Origin: Hydrogenophaga aromaticivorans
GTDB lineage: Bacteria; Pseudomonadota; Gammaproteobacteria; Burkholderiales; Burkholderiaceae_C
Length of the DNA: 64,000 nt
NCBI RefSeq assembly: GCF_013387465.1
Contig: NZ_VYGV01000015.1
Span: 264,895 to 328,894 of the forward strand
Direction: 5' to 3'
Under the pieces are notes generated by a model that saw only the letters and a list, made by a program, of their open reading frames with translations, was not told the origin of the DNA and ran no database searches. Positions 7,343 through 16,942 of this stretch are shown piece by piece. How positions within the stretch are numbered: the stretch's first letter is position 1; each line of letters opens with the position of its first letter. The position numbers and the translations under genes are program-made.

Positions 7343-9790
7343 TTGAAACCTGCTCACAACCCCTTCCCAGCGTCTTCCCGCACCACGCGTGCAGCGAGCG
7401 GCGCCTGTCCCGAACCGACCCGCCTGGCATGGGCGGTGCAGGGCGCCATTGCGGCGCTGGCGCTGGGAGCTGGCGCCGTGCCGGCACCGGTTTGGGCGCA
7501 GGATGCCGATGCCGGGGAATCGGTGCGACTCAAACCCGGCGCCATGTTGCAGGAGACGCTGCCGCCGGAAACGAGCAAACAGCTGCCGACCTTCGTGTGG
7601 GGTGAGCGCATGCAAGGCAAGACCGACGATGTCACCGTGCTGGAGGGCGAGGTGGAGCTCCGGCGCCACGACACGGTCATTCGTGCGGATCGGGTCGAAT
7701 TCGATCAGCGCACGAATGAGGCGCTCGCCACGGGCCATGTCCTGATCAACCGCAACGGCGACCGCTTCCAGGGCCCCGAGCTGCAGATGAACGTGGAGAC
7801 CTACAAGGGCCATTTTTCGGAACCCACCTACCAGTTGTTGAAGAACCAGGCCAGCGGCGACGCCAGCCGCATCGATTTCCTGGACAGGAACACGATGGTG
7901 GTGCACGACGGGCGCTATTCCACCTGCGAGCGCCCGCCGGGCAGCCGCTGGATGCCGGACTGGCTGGTGCGGGCCACCAGCATCGAACTGGACACGGTAG
8001 AGGACGTGGGTACCGCCAAGGGCGGTGTGCTGGAGTTCAAGGGCGTGCCCATCCTGGCTGCGCCCTATTTCACGTTCCCGCTGTCGGACAAGCGCAAGTC
8101 GGGTGTCTTGCCGCCGAGCATGGCCATCGACAACCAGAGCGGCGTGCAGCTGACAGCGCCCTACTACCTCAACCTAGCGCCCAACATGGACGCCACGCTC
8201 GCGCCGTCCCTGATGACGAAGCGGGGTGTGGACCTGGCCGGTGAGTTCCGCTACCTGCAGCCGAGTTACACGGGACGGCTGCGCGCAGCGTTCATGCCGT
8301 CGGACCGGCTGCGCGACGAAGACCGCTGGGCGTACTCGCTGCAGCACAGTCAGCGACTGACAGCCAATGTTGGTGGCGGAAGCCCGATCAGCCTGCGTGC
8401 GAACCTGAACCGCGTGGGCGATGACAACTACTGGCGCGACTTTCCCCGCTCGATCACTTCCCTGACCTCGCGTCTTCTGCGGAACGAAGCTGATTTGGGC
8501 TGGGTTCGCGGCCCCTGGTCGGTGAATGCCGGGGTCTACCAATGGCAGTCCTTGCAGGATGTGAGCGCGCCCTTCACCCCGCCCTATGATCGGCTGCCAT
8601 CGCTGGCTTTGAACTATCAGAAGTACGACCAGACGCTGCTGGGGTCGCCCGGATGGGACATGTCGGTGCAGACCAATTTCACCCGCTTCCAGCGCTCCAT
8701 TCTGTCCACGGCCGGAGAAGTCAAATCCGGGGGGGATCGATCTCTGGCGGTGGCAGAGATCACCCGTCGCTGGCAGTCCCCCGGCTGGTTTGTGCAGCCG
8801 CGTGCGCGCCTGCATGCGACCCAGTACCAGTTTGACAATGCCACAGGGGTTCCCACATCGGCCTCGCGGGCGGTGCCCACCGTCAGCCTGGACAGTGGTC
8901 TGGTGTTCGAACGACCGGCCGCCTACTTCGGGCGCCAGTACACCCAGACGCTGGAGCCCCGGGCGTTCTTCACTTGGACACCCTTCCGTGACCAGACGGG
9001 CCTGCCCAACTTCGACTCTGGTGCACGGGACTTCAACCTGGCGACCATGTTTTCAGAGAACGCCTACAACGGGAACGACCGCATTTCGGACACCCGGGCG
9101 GTGACCCTGGGGGTCAACTCCCGGCTGCTCGACGCCGACAATGGCGCCGAGGTGATTCGACTGGGCATGGCCCAGCGCGTGCTGCTCGAGGACCAGAATG
9201 TCACTTTGCCGGGCGGTGTCCCGGTGACCGAGCGGGTGAGCAACATGCTACTGGCCGCCCGTGTTCAGTGGGATCCCCTGTGGTCGTTTGATACGAACCT
9301 GCAGTACAACCCCAAGAGCGGGGAGAGCGTGAGGACCACCATGGGTGGTCGTTACACGCCGGGGCCCTTCAGGGTGCTCAGCGCCGCCTATCGCATCCAG
9401 CGCGGCGTCAGCGAGCAGATTGATCTCGGCTGGCAATGGCCCATCGCCGACCTGTGGGGGGGTGCCTCGACGCGTGTGCCGGGGCGCGCGCTGGGGCCAG
9501 GCCAGTGGTATACCGTTGGGCGCATGAACTACAGCATGCCGGATCGCAAGATCATCGACCTCGTGGCCGGATTTGAATACGATGCCGGTTGCTGGCTGGG
9601 GCGCGTCGTGTTGTCCCGTCTGCAGCAAAGCAGGACCACGGCCAACCAGAGCATTTTGTTCCAGCTCGAGTTTTCCGGCTTCTCCCGTGTTGGCGCGAGC
9701 TCGCTTCAGACCCTGCAGGGCAACGTACCGAAATACCAGTACCTGCGTGAAGAGATCGTCCCGCCAAGCCGTTTCCAGCAGTACGACTGA
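7343..9790 (+). CDS. lptD: LPS-assembly outer membrane protein LptD
   Basis: About 815 residues. LptD forms the outer-membrane translocon with LptE and inserts lipopolysaccharide into the outer leaflet. Seen: a hydrophobic signal segment ending VPAPVWAQ, an OstA/LptA-like N-domain (VTVLEGEVELRRHD, then RADRVEFDQ), then a long beta-barrel with many alternating aromatic strands and a C-terminal strand near the end. Disulfide-forming Cys are visible (STCERPPGSR; DAGCWLGR). The start is uncertain: no in-frame ATG precedes the signal peptide. TTG 7343 gives a signal peptide of sensible length; TTG 7328 and GTG 7268 are alternatives. First gene of lptD-surA-rsmA, divergent from amgK. Confidence 0.9.
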   Translation: MKPAHNPFPASSRTTRAASGACPEPTRLAWAVQGAIAALALGAGAVPAPVWAQDADAGESVRLKPGAMLQETLPPETSKQLPTFVWGERMQGKTDDVTVLEGEVELRRHDTVIRADRVEFDQRTNEALATGHVLINRNGDRFQGPELQMNVETYKGHFSEPTYQLLKNQASGDASRIDFLDRNTMVVHDGRYSTCERPPGSRWMPDWLVRATSIELDTVEDVGTAKGGVLEFKGVPILAAPYFTFPLSDKRKSGVLPPSMAIDNQSGVQLTAPYYLNLAPNMDATLAPSLMTKRGVDLAGEFRYLQPSYTGRLRAAFMPSDRLRDEDRWAYSLQHSQRLTANVGGGSPISLRANLNRVGDDNYWRDFPRSITSLTSRLLRNEADLGWVRGPWSVNAGVYQWQSLQDVSAPFTPPYDRLPSLALNYQKYDQTLLGSPGWDMSVQTNFTRFQRSILSTAGEVKSGGDRSLAVAEITRRWQSPGWFVQPRARLHATQYQFDNATGVPTSASRAVPTVSLDSGLVFERPAAYFGRQYTQTLEPRAFFTWTPFRDQTGLPNFDSGARDFNLATMFSENAYNGNDRISDTRAVTLGVNSRLLDADNGAEVIRLGMAQRVLLEDQNVTLPGGVPVTERVSNMLLAARVQWDPLWSFDTNLQYNPKSGESVRTTMGGRYTPGPFRVLSAAYRIQRGVSEQIDLGWQWPIADLWGGASTRVPGRALGPGQWYTVGRMNYSMPDRKIIDLVAGFEYDAGCWLGRVVLSRLQQSRTTANQSILFQLEFSGFSRVGASSLQTLQGNVPKYQYLREEIVPPSRFQQYD

Positions 9791-9805
9791 TCCATATTGA
9801 CCCTC

Positions 9806-11179
9806 ATGACCGAAAATGCCCGCCCGCGCTCCTTGCCTGCTTTGTTGTGTGGGCTGGCACTGTTCGCGCTGAACCCTGTTTCCGCCCAGTCCTTGCGGTT
9901 GAGCAGCGAGCTTGCTCAGGCAAGCATCAAACAGCCGTCCGTGGCCACGCGCACGGTGGACTACATCGTTGCGCTGGTCAATTCCGAGCCGGTGACCAAC
10001 AACGACGTGCGGCAACGCCTGATGCGTGTCGAACAACAGTACGCCCAACGTGGCGTCGCGCTACCGCCGCGGGAGGAGCTGGCGCGCCTCGTGCTGGAAC
10101 AGCTGGTGGCCGAGCGGGCCCAGCAACAGGAGGCGACTGAGTTGGGGCTGCGTGTGGACGAGGCGTCCCTCGCCCAGGCCGAGCAGTCGATCGCCGCCCA
10201 GAACCAGCTCAGCGTGGAAGAGTTTCGCCAGCGTGTGGCCGCCGAAGGCATGGACATCAACCGCCTGCGCAACGAACTGCGGGGCCAGCTGTTGCTGCAA
10301 CGCGTGCGCGAACGCGAAGTGGAACTTCGGGTGAAGGTGAGCGAATCCGACATCGACGCATTCATCCGGGAGCAGGGCGCCAACAACCCCGACGCCCTGG
10401 AATTGAGTCTGGCGCATGTGCTGGTTCAGGTGCCCGATACGGCCAGTGCTGCGCGCATCGCCGAGCTGCAGGCCCGGGCCCAGAGCGTGGCCGATCGCGC
10501 GCGCGCAGGTGGTGACTTTGCTGCGCTGGCGCGGGAATTTTCCGATGCGCCTGAGGGCACCAGCGGCGGTGAATTTGGCTGGCGTCCGGTGTCCCGGTTG
10601 CCTGAGCTGTTCGTCGAGTCAACCCGTTCGCTGACCGCAGGGGGTATCGCAGGGCCGGTGCGCAGCGCGGCGGGATTTCATGTGCTCAAGCTGATCGACA
10701 AGCGTCAGGGCGTTTCGCCCGCATTCACCGTCACCCAGACCCGCGCGCGCCACATCCTGTTGCGCACAGGGCCCCAGCTCAGCCAGGCCGATGCGGTCGC
10801 CCGACTCAATCGGTACAGGCAGCAGGTGGCCAGCGGACAGGCCAGTTTTGAGGCCTTGGCGCGCGAGCACAGCCAGGACGGTTCGGCCCGCCAGGGGGGC
10901 GATCTGGGCTGGACCAACCCGGGGCAATTTGTCCCCGAGTTTGAAGAAGCGATGGACAAGCTGCGACCCGGCGAGATGTCGCCGCCGCTGGTTTCGCGTT
11001 TCGGCGTGCACCTCATCCGGGTCGATGAGCGCCGCGATACCGCCATGAGCGAGCGCGAGCAGCGGGAAGTGGCCCGCGCCCGGTTGCGGGATCAGAAAGC
11101 CCAGTCGGTGCTGCTGAGCTGGTCACAAGACGTCCGCGCACGCGCTTTCGTGGAATACCGCGAAGATCCGCGGCCCTGA
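9806..11179 (+). CDS. surA: Periplasmic chaperone and peptidyl-prolyl isomerase SurA
   Basis: A 457-residue SurA. It escorts unfolded outer-membrane proteins such as LptD through the periplasm to the BAM complex. Seen: signal peptide (about residues 8-28, ending VSAQ), SurA N-domain (VDYIVALVNSEPVTNNDVRQR), then two parvulin domains: the first around LSLAHVLVQVP to FHVLKLID, the second around TRARHILLRTG to FGVHLIRVDE, each with the FAxLAxExSxD pattern. ATG 9806 was chosen over TTG 9797 three codons upstream. It starts 15 bp after the lptD stop, consistent with a single operon. Confidence 0.95.
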   Translation: MTENARPRSLPALLCGLALFALNPVSAQSLRLSSELAQASIKQPSVATRTVDYIVALVNSEPVTNNDVRQRLMRVEQQYAQRGVALPPREELARLVLEQLVAERAQQQEATELGLRVDEASLAQAEQSIAAQNQLSVEEFRQRVAAEGMDINRLRNELRGQLLLQRVREREVELRVKVSESDIDAFIREQGANNPDALELSLAHVLVQVPDTASAARIAELQARAQSVADRARAGGDFAALAREFSDAPEGTSGGEFGWRPVSRLPELFVESTRSLTAGGIAGPVRSAAGFHVLKLIDKRQGVSPAFTVTQTRARHILLRTGPQLSQADAVARLNRYRQQVASGQASFEALAREHSQDGSARQGGDLGWTNPGQFVPEFEEAMDKLRPGEMSPPLVSRFGVHLIRVDERRDTAMSEREQREVARARLRDQKAQSVLLSWSQDVRARAFVEYREDPRP

Positions 11180-11200
11180 TCGCGGACCGTTGCAGTCTTC

Positions 11201-12001
11201 ATGAAACACATTGCGCGCAAGCGCTTTGGTCAGCACTTCCTGACCGACCAGGGCATCATCGATGCCATCGTGCGCGAGATTGCGCCCTTGCCGGGCGATC
11301 ACATGGTCGAGATCGGACCGGGGTTGGCAGCGCTCACGCAACCCCTGGTCGAGCGCCTGGGCCACTTGACGGTCATTGAGCTGGATCGTGATCTGGCCCT
11401 GCGCTTGCGTGCCCATCCGCAGTTGACGGTGGTCGAATCCGATGTGCTGAAGGTGGACTTCACGGCGTTGGCACATGAACTGTGTTCGGCGCCGGGGAGC
11501 GCATCAGAGCCGCGGCAGGTGGATCGTGTCGGGGTTCGGGTGGTGGGCAACCTGCCCTACAACATCTCCACGCCTATCCTGTTCCACCTGCTGGACCATG
11601 TGGCGGTGATTCAGGACCAGCATTTCATGCTGCAGAAGGAAGTGATCGACCGCATGGTGGCCCGACCGGCCACGGCGGACTACAGCCGCCTGTCCGTCAT
11701 GCTGCAGTGGCGCTACGCGATGGACAACGTGCTGTTCGTGCCCCCCGAGAGCTTCGATCCACCGCCGCGCGTGGACAGCGCCATCGTGCGCATGGTCCCG
11801 CTGGCACAACCGCCGGCCATCGACATCAAGTTGTACGGCGAACTGGTGCAAACCGCCTTCAGCCAGCGGCGAAAGATCTTGCGCAACACGCTCGGCAAGT
11901 GGCTGGAAGCCCGCGACTTTGCCGGCACGTTCGACCTGCAGCGCCGCGCTGAAGAAGTGCCGGTGCAGGAGTACGTGGCGCTCGCCCAGGCTGTTCAATA
12001 G
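11201..12001 (+). CDS. rsmA: 16S rRNA dimethyladenosine transferase RsmA (KsgA)
   Basis: A 266-residue Rossmann-fold SAM methyltransferase that dimethylates A1518 and A1519 of 16S rRNA during late 30S maturation. Seen: [10 protein letters not shown], motif [12 protein letters not shown] (about residues 36-46), motif II acidic ELDRD, motif IV NLPYNIS, and FxPxPxVDS-like [11 protein letters not shown]. Family length is normal. It is the third gene of the lptD-surA-rsmA operon, separated from surA by 21 bp, and is followed by a strong terminator. Confidence 0.96.
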   Translation: MKHIARKRFGQHFLTDQGIIDAIVREIAPLPGDHMVEIGPGLAALTQPLVERLGHLTVIELDRDLALRLRAHPQLTVVESDVLKVDFTALAHELCSAPGSASEPRQVDRVGVRVVGNLPYNISTPILFHLLDHVAVIQDQHFMLQKEVIDRMVARPATADYSRLSVMLQWRYAMDNVLFVPPESFDPPPRVDSAIVRMVPLAQPPAIDIKLYGELVQTAFSQRRKILRNTLGKWLEARDFAGTFDLQRRAEEVPVQEYVALAQAVQ

Positions 12002-12020
12002 AAAACACGCAGGCATGAAA

Positions 12021-12047
12021 AAGCCGCTGCGATGCAGCGGCTTTTTT
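12021..12047. terminator. Bidirectional intrinsic terminator after rsmA
   Basis: Perfect 10-bp stem AAGCCGCTGC / GCAGCGGCTT with a 3-nt loop, followed by a T tract on the plus strand; the A run before the stem gives a T tract on the minus strand too. It can end both the rsmA operon and the converging RNase-barstar transcript. Confidence 0.85.
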
Positions 12048-12055
12048 CCTTCCAG

Positions 12056-12136
12056 GGCACCGCGGAACCGGCTTTGCCGGGCCGCCAGTGCCGCCCCCTT
12101 GAGGGGGTGACGCCGAAGGCGGCGCGGGGGTGGTCC
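12056..12136 (+). repeat. 3'-UTR hairpin repeat, copy 1
   Basis: Core GGAACCGGCTTTGCCGG with the inner stem CCGGC/GCCGG. Outer arms GGCAC (12056-12060) and GTGCC (12088-12092) pair. A second hairpin CCCCCTTGAGGGGG and a third CGCC-GAA-GGCG follow, then a G-rich end. The G-rich end lies 7 nt beyond the barstar stop codon, so in the barstar mRNA the element is read from its C-rich complement first. Confidence 0.85.
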
Positions 12137-12143
12137 AGTCAGG

Positions 12144-12686
12144 TCAGGCCGCAGCCAGCCAATACCCGGCGTTGAACGGGCTGCTCATGCGCAGCGCCAT
12201 CGGGCTCACGTCCAGGAGCTTGTCGGTTGGCATCGGCTCTTCGTTTTCCACCTCGATCGGTGCTTCGCCTTTGGACGCGCGAGCGACCGAGAAGGAATAG
12301 AAGCAGCGGAACGGGATCTTGCGGTCGCTCCAGTAGTCGGCGGTGTCGCGGAAGATGTCGAGCAGTTGCTCGCGCGCTTCTTTGTCGAACTTGGCATGGG
12401 CCGGAATGTGCTCCAGCACGACAATGAAACCGGTCTGCGGACCCGACTTGTGGACCAGATCGGTCATGCAGTCGTAGAGCGCATCGAAGTTCTTGCCGAA
12501 GTGCGACGGCAGGGTGTACTGCGCCGCGATCAACTCCAGCACATCCTGCTTGCTCTGGGCTTTGGCCAGGTTGGCGTACAGAAAGTGATGACCCAACTGC
12601 TCGGCCGCAGCCTGCAGGTCTTTCACGCCATAAGCGCGAATCGACTGAACGATATTGGGTTTTACGTTACGAAGTGGCGTGTCCAT
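12144..12686 (-). CDS. Barstar-family ribonuclease inhibitor
   Basis: A 180-residue cytoplasmic protein. Barstars bind and block the active site of barnase-type RNases. Seen: the barstar fold core around QYTLPSHFGKNFDALYDCMTDL (written in part: FGKNFDALYDCMTDL, about residues 77-91), with the typical L-P-x-x-F-G-K-N-x-D-A-L-x-D signature. It is longer than classical barstar (about 90 residues), having an N-terminal helical region and a C-terminal tail (PMPTDKLLDVSP). ATG 12686; the frame to 12791 runs into the RNase gene and was rejected. It lies 53 bp downstream of the RNase gene on the same strand, so the inhibitor would be made from the RNase transcript. Confidence 0.88.
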   Translation of the reverse strand: MDTPLRNVKPNIVQSIRAYGVKDLQAAAEQLGHHFLYANLAKAQSKQDVLELIAAQYTLPSHFGKNFDALYDCMTDLVHKSGPQTGFIVVLEHIPAHAKFDKEAREQLLDIFRDTADYWSDRKIPFRCFYSFSVARASKGEAPIEVENEEPMPTDKLLDVSPMALRMSSPFNAGYWLAAA

Positions 12687-12739
12687 CTCCGCGTCTCTTT
12701 CTAAAGTCAAAGTTAAAAATCTGCTCACTGCGCTCCGGA

Positions 12740-13153
12740 TCACTGCACGATCAGCCTGAAGCTGCTGTAGTGATCCTCGGTGTAATAACAACCATCAGGT
12801 GCCCGGGGTTTCAGCCCTCCACACACGATCCGCCTTGCCCCCCGGTGGTTCAAACCCGGAGTGGGCACGGTGTATTCGCGGTAGTAACCTCGCTTCTGAC
12901 CCGGCAGCAACCGCTCCCGGTTGCCAAACACGGTGCCGTCTTTCTCATACCGGAAAGGACCACCCTGCCGAATCTGCGACATCACCTCCTGGCCCTGCAC
13001 GGGCAGACCCGAATACGCCACGGAGGCGACGGCCGAACCTGGAAGGCTGCTGAACGCGGGTGATCGGGCTTGCACCACAAAGGTGCTGATGGCCACCAGC
13101 AGGGCGGCCGATACCGCCCAATTCCTCGTCCACCGGATCCGATCCAGACCCAT
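12740..13153 (-). CDS. Barnase/RNase Sa-type guanyl-specific ribonuclease with N-terminal membrane or signal segment
   Basis: A 137-residue protein. Seen: N-terminal hydrophobic segment (about residues 12-29, WAVSAALLVAISTFVVQA) acting as signal peptide or anchor, then a ribonuclease domain with the RNase Sa triad: Glu93 in YYREYTVPTPG, Arg in RGARRIVCGG (107-108) and His128 in TEDHYSSF. All catalytic residues are present, so it should cleave single-stranded RNA after G. The adjacent barstar gene gives cytoplasmic immunity before export. Likely role is an exported nuclease for scavenging or competition; no secretion-system genes are nearby. ATG 13153 follows a weak Shine-Dalgarno; the longer start at 13201 would cross a large inverted repeat. 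Confidence 0.9.
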   Translation of the reverse strand: MGLDRIRWTRNWAVSAALLVAISTFVVQARSPAFSSLPGSAVASVAYSGLPVQGQEVMSQIRQGGPFRYEKDGTVFGNRERLLPGQKRGYYREYTVPTPGLNHRGARRIVCGGLKPRAPDGCYYTEDHYSSFRLIVQ

Positions 13154-13177
13154 GAAATCCCTGCTCCTGATGTGATC

Positions 13178-13235
13178 AACCCGCCTCCGGCACTCCGACA
13201 AGACAGGTCTTGTGGAGGTGTTGACGGGGCGGGTT
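13178..13235. repeat. 58-nt nested inverted repeat upstream of the RNase gene
   Basis: Outer arms AACCCGCC (13178-13185) and GGCGGGTT (13228-13235) enclose inner arms ACAAGAC (13198-13204) and GTCTTGT (13207-13213); part of the intervening sequence (ACTCC/GGAGG) also pairs. It begins 25 bp upstream of the RNase start codon. It could be an mRNA leader structure, an operator or a cruciform. No T tract follows. Confidence 0.5.
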
Positions 13236-13288
13236 AACCCTGTGATTCAAGGCTGGTAGTGTGCCCGAAGCGTTACAAAATTGCAAGC

Positions 13289-13311
13289 GATTGCTGAATA
13301 AACAGGCAATC
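13289..13311 (-). terminator. Possible maeB terminator
   Basis: Arms GATTGC (13289-13294) and GCAATC (13306-13311) with an 11-nt loop, about 50 nt after the maeB stop on the minus strand. The following minus-strand sequence has a short TTTT. Weak stem, so tentative. Confidence 0.35.
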
Positions 13312-13362
13312 TGCAGTGGCAAAAATGTGTGGAAAAGTTAGCGCTTGCTTTTTCCCAAGGGA

Positions 13363-15666
13363 TCAGCGGGAAACGTTCGCCTCGGCAACGGTGAGGGCCG
13401 TCATGTTCACGATCCGGCGCACGGTGGCGCTGGCTGTGAGAATGTGCACAGGTTTGGCCACACCGAGCAACATGGGGCCGATGGCGATGTTGCCGCCTGC
13501 CGCGGTCTTGAGCAGGTTGTAGGCGATGTTGGCGGCATCGATGTTGGGGCAGACCAGCAGGTTGGCGTCGCCCTTGAGGGCCGAGCGCGGCATGATCGAA
13601 AGCCGTGCATCGGCGTCCAACGCCACATCCCCGTGCATTTCGCCGTCAACCTCCAGCCATGGTGCATTCGTTTGCAGGATGGACAGGGTCTCGCGCATCT
13701 TGAGGGCGCTGGGCTGGTTGCTGGAGCCGAAGTTGGAGTGCGAGAGCAGCGCGGCCTTGGGCGTGATGCCGAAGCGCATCATCTTGCGAGCGGCCATTTT
13801 GGTGATCTCGGCCAGCTGCTGGGCCGTGGGGTCGTAGTTGATGTGGGTGTCCACCAGGAACACCTGGCGGCCTGGCAGCATGAGCGCGTTCATGGCGGCG
13901 TAGCAGTTCGCACCTTCGCGCTTGCCGATCACCTGGTCGATGTAGTCCAGGTGGAGTTGGGTGTTGCCCCAGGTGCCGCAGATCACGCCGTCCACGTCGC
14001 CGCGACGCAGCAGCATGGAACTGATCAGGGTCAGGCGGCGGCGCATCTCGATCTTGGCGAGTTGCTCGGTCACACCGCGGCGTTCCATGATCTGGTGGTA
14101 GGTCTGCCAGAGTTCGCGGTAGCGGTGGTCCTGCTCGACGTTGACGACGTCGTAGTCCAGGCCTTCCTTCAGGCGCAGGCCGAATTTTTCGATGCGCTCG
14201 GCGATCATGGCCGGGCGGCCGATCAGTGTCGGGCGGGCGAGGCCTTCGTCGACCACGATCTGGCAGGCGCGCAGCACGCGTTCTTCTTCGCCCTCGGCAT
14301 AGGCCACACGCTTCTTCGCGGCGGTCTTGGCCGCGGCGTAGATCGGCTTCATGATGGTGCCCGAGGCGAACACGAAGCTCTGCAGGCGCTGGCGGTAGGC
14401 GTCCATGTCGGCGATCGGGCGCAGCGCCACACCGCTGTCGGCGGCGGCCTGGGCCACGGCCGGTGCGATCTTCATCATCAGCCGCGGGTCGAAGGGTTTC
14501 GGAATCAGGTATTCAGGGCCGAACATCAGCTGTTCGCCTGCGTAAGCCGCTGCGATCACGTCGCTCTGCTCGGCCTGCGCCAGTTCGGCGATCGCGTGCA
14601 CCGCCGCGATCTCCATCTCGTCGGTGATGGTGGAGGCGCCGGCGTCCAGCGCACCACGGAAGATGTAGGGAAAACACAGGACGTTGTTGACCTGGTTCGG
14701 GTAGTCGGAGCGACCGGTGGCCATGATGGCGTCGTCGCGCACGCTTTTCACGTCTTCTGGCGTGATCTCGGGGTTCGGGTTCGCCAGCGCAAAGACCAAT
14801 GGCTTGGGCGCCATCCTGGCCACCATGTCTTTCTTCAGCACGCCGCCGGCCGACAGGCCGAGAAACACGTCGGCGCCTTCGATGGCTTCGGAGAGCGTGC
14901 GCTGGGCCGTCTTCTGGGCAAACTGGATCTTGTCCTCGTCCATCAGCTCGGTGCGGCCCTCGTACACCACACCCGCCAGGTCGGTCACCCAGATGTTTTC
15001 ACGGGGGATACCGAGCTTGACCAGCAAGCCCAGACAGGCCAGGGCCGCAGCGCCTGCGCCCGAGGTCACCAGCTTGATCTTTTTCGGGTCTTTGCCAGCG
15101 ACTTTCAGGCCGTTGAAGATGGCGGAACCCACCACGATGGCGGTGCCGTGCTGGTCGTCGTGGAAGACCGGGATCTTCATGCGCTCGCGCAGCTTGCGCT
15201 CGACGTAGAAGCAGTCCGGCGCCTTGATGTCTTCGAGGTTGATGCCGCCGAAGGTGGGTTCCAGCGACGCGATGATCTCGACCAGTTTGTCCGGGTCTTT
15301 TTCGTTGATCTCGATGTCGAACACGTCGATGCCCGAGAACTTCTTGAACAGCACACCCTTGCCTTCCATCACCGGCTTGGCGGCCAGCGGGCCGATGTCG
15401 CCCAGGCCCAGCACGGCCGTGCCATTGGTGATGACGGCGACCAGGTTGCCGCGGCTGGTGTACTTGAACGCGTTGTTCGGGTCGGCGACGATTTCTTCGC
15501 AGGGCGCGGCGACACCGGGCGAGTAGGCCAGGGCGAGATCGCGCTGGTTGGTCAGCTGCTTGGTGGCGGCAATGGCCACTTTGCCAGGGGTGGGGAACTC
15601 GTGGTATTCGAGCGCGGCGCGCTTGAGCTCGGCACGCTTGTTGTCCTGGCTGTTTTCCGTGGTCAT
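13363..15666 (-). CDS. maeB: NADP-type malic enzyme with C-terminal phosphotransacetylase-like domain
   Basis: A 767-residue MaeB-type enzyme that decarboxylates malate to pyruvate, generating NAD(P)H. Seen: malic N-domain ([36 protein letters not shown]), the catalytic region with DIKAPDCF, the Rossmann NAD(P) domain ([20 protein letters not shown]), then from about residue 430 a PTA_PTB-type domain ([35 protein letters not shown]). In known fusions the C-terminal domain is regulatory (acetyl-CoA response) and not an active transacetylase. ATG 15666 has AGGAGA upstream; the longer frame was rejected. Transcribed alone. Confidence 0.93.
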   Translation of the reverse strand: MTTENSQDNKRAELKRAALEYHEFPTPGKVAIAATKQLTNQRDLALAYSPGVAAPCEEIVADPNNAFKYTSRGNLVAVITNGTAVLGLGDIGPLAAKPVMEGKGVLFKKFSGIDVFDIEINEKDPDKLVEIIASLEPTFGGINLEDIKAPDCFYVERKLRERMKIPVFHDDQHGTAIVVGSAIFNGLKVAGKDPKKIKLVTSGAGAAALACLGLLVKLGIPRENIWVTDLAGVVYEGRTELMDEDKIQFAQKTAQRTLSEAIEGADVFLGLSAGGVLKKDMVARMAPKPLVFALANPNPEITPEDVKSVRDDAIMATGRSDYPNQVNNVLCFPYIFRGALDAGASTITDEMEIAAVHAIAELAQAEQSDVIAAAYAGEQLMFGPEYLIPKPFDPRLMMKIAPAVAQAAADSGVALRPIADMDAYRQRLQSFVFASGTIMKPIYAAAKTAAKKRVAYAEGEEERVLRACQIVVDEGLARPTLIGRPAMIAERIEKFGLRLKEGLDYDVVNVEQDHRYRELWQTYHQIMERRGVTEQLAKIEMRRRLTLISSMLLRRGDVDGVICGTWGNTQLHLDYIDQVIGKREGANCYAAMNALMLPGRQVFLVDTHINYDPTAQQLAEITKMAARKMMRFGITPKAALLSHSNFGSSNQPSALKMRETLSILQTNAPWLEVDGEMHGDVALDADARLSIMPRSALKGDANLLVCPNIDAANIAYNLLKTAAGGNIAIGPMLLGVAKPVHILTASATVRRIVNMTALTVAEANVSR

Positions 15667-15901
15667 GGCCTTGTCTCCTGTTGGGTTCTCATCTTGCAAT
15701 GTGAAAGCGAATTGCGCATTCTAAATGTGCGACCCCGAAATGCCCAGTCCGCAATATTGCGTAGCGGGTCAATCTGGCGTGACATTTTCAGATGGAATGG
15801 CCCGGCGCGGCGCAGAACCGTGCGGCCGGACAGGCGTCAAGCACGGGCGGAATGTTGCGCCGAATCGGGTTGCGCGCCGCGGGCGCGCGGAGAAACGGTC
15901 T

Positions 15902-16141
15902 TTAGACCGGGGCCAGTTGCAGCGTCCCTCGGGCCAGCTGCTGCCGCAGTTCGTCGATTTTGAGGTGCGCGGTGGGCTGACCCGACCGGCATTCTGACCA
16001 CACCAAACGCGCGCAGCTCTCGCACTTGCCGCACTGCGTGGCCACCCCGAGCTCCAGCTGGATGTCGTCAAAGGCCATGCCCGAACGTGCTGCACGGGCA
16101 ATGGTCTGGTCACTGACGCGGTGGCAAACACAAACGATCAT
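15902..16141 (-). CDS. bfd: Bacterioferritin-associated ferredoxin Bfd
   Basis: A 79-residue [2Fe-2S] protein of the BFD family that donates electrons to bacterioferritin haem to release stored iron. Seen: MIVCVCHRVSD with cluster Cys4 and Cys6, and QCGKCESC with Cys37 and Cys40, the family 4-Cys pattern; an extra Cys43. The tail after residue 50 (SGQPTAHLKIDELRQQLA) is slightly longer than in enterobacterial Bfd. It lies about 145 bp downstream of bfr on the same strand, the natural pairing. Its 3' end overlaps a small hairpin (CGGTC-TTTA-GACCG). Confidence 0.93.
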   Translation of the reverse strand: MIVCVCHRVSDQTIARAARSGMAFDDIQLELGVATQCGKCESCARLVWSECRSGQPTAHLKIDELRQQLARGTLQLAPV

Positions 16142-16285
16142 GGCAGGTGGTTCCTGGAAGGGATGGGCCTACAAATGATAATTGATCGTATTCAATTCGG
16201 AGAATAACCCGGATGATTTGTGGGGTATCCCGGTTTGCGCCGGAACACCCCATGCCTGCACGAGGTCTTCGGACGGGTCGCCCGC

Positions 16286-16762
16286 TCAGCTGGGCTCGCC
16301 CATCTGGCTCTGCAGGTAGTTGGGCAGGCCGACCTTGTCGATGAGGTCGATCTGGGTTTCGAGAAAGTCGATGTGTTCCTCGGTGTCGTCCAGGATCTTC
16401 TGCAGCAGGTCACGCGAGACGTAGTCGTGCACGCTCTCGCAGTGGGCCATGCCGTCCTTGATGGTGGTCTGGGCACCGCGTTCGAGCGCCAGGTCGCTGG
16501 CCAGCATCTCGGGCACGTTCTCGCCAATGTTCAGCTTGCCCAGATCCTGCAGGTTGGGCAGGCCATCGAGCACGAAGATGCGGTCCATGAGCCAGTCGGC
16601 GTGTTTCATCTCGCCGATGGACTCCGAATACTCCTTCTTGGCCAGCTTGTCGAATCCCCAGTGCTTGAGCATGCGGTAGTGCACGAAATACTGGTTGATG
16701 GCGGTGAGTTCGTTCTTCAGCTGCGCCTGCAGATGGCTGATGGCCTGGGGGTCGCCTTTCAT
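16286..16762 (-). CDS. bfr: Bacterioferritin
   Basis: A 158-residue haem-containing ferritin forming a 24-subunit iron-storage shell. All ferroxidase and haem residues are in the canonical positions from ATG 16762: Glu18, Glu51, His54 and haem-axial Met52 (in ESIGEMKHADW), with the later Glu and the DTEEHIDFLE motif supplying Glu127/His130. Start set by AAAGGAAC about 10 nt upstream; the frame to 16801 adds 13 residues before the universal MKGD start. Divergent from the gene at 16943, with a Fur-like box between. Probably cotranscribed with bfd. Confidence 0.95.
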   Translation of the reverse strand: MKGDPQAISHLQAQLKNELTAINQYFVHYRMLKHWGFDKLAKKEYSESIGEMKHADWLMDRIFVLDGLPNLQDLGKLNIGENVPEMLASDLALERGAQTTIKDGMAHCESVHDYVSRDLLQKILDDTEEHIDFLETQIDLIDKVGLPNYLQSQMGEPS

Positions 16763-16860
16763 GAGGGGGTTCCTTTCTGGGTGGACTTTGGGTTGGGGCA
16801 AAAAACCATTGTCGTCATTCGACCGCCTTTGCGACGGTGGCCGTATGGTTTACTTTACAA

Positions 16861-16877
16861 ATGCGAATCATTCTCAT
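16861..16877. promoter_or_regulatory. Fur-box-like site between bfr and the 16943 operon
   Basis: The core ATGCGAATCATTCTCAT fits the 7-1-7 Fur pattern (TGCGAAT-C-ATTCTCA) with one mismatch between arms. It lies about 65 bp upstream of ATG 16943 and about 100 bp upstream of bfr, so it could control either. Confidence 0.6.
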
Positions 16878-16942
16878 ATGATTTGATATCGAACTCGAAG
16901 GCTGTGGAATCCCGACACGCCCTTCCCATCACGGAGAAGCCC

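Noticed and set aside
13345..15963. 872-codon plus-strand ORF opposite maeB
   Set aside because: GC-rich antisense shadow; low-complexity His/Gly/Val translation and no start signal.
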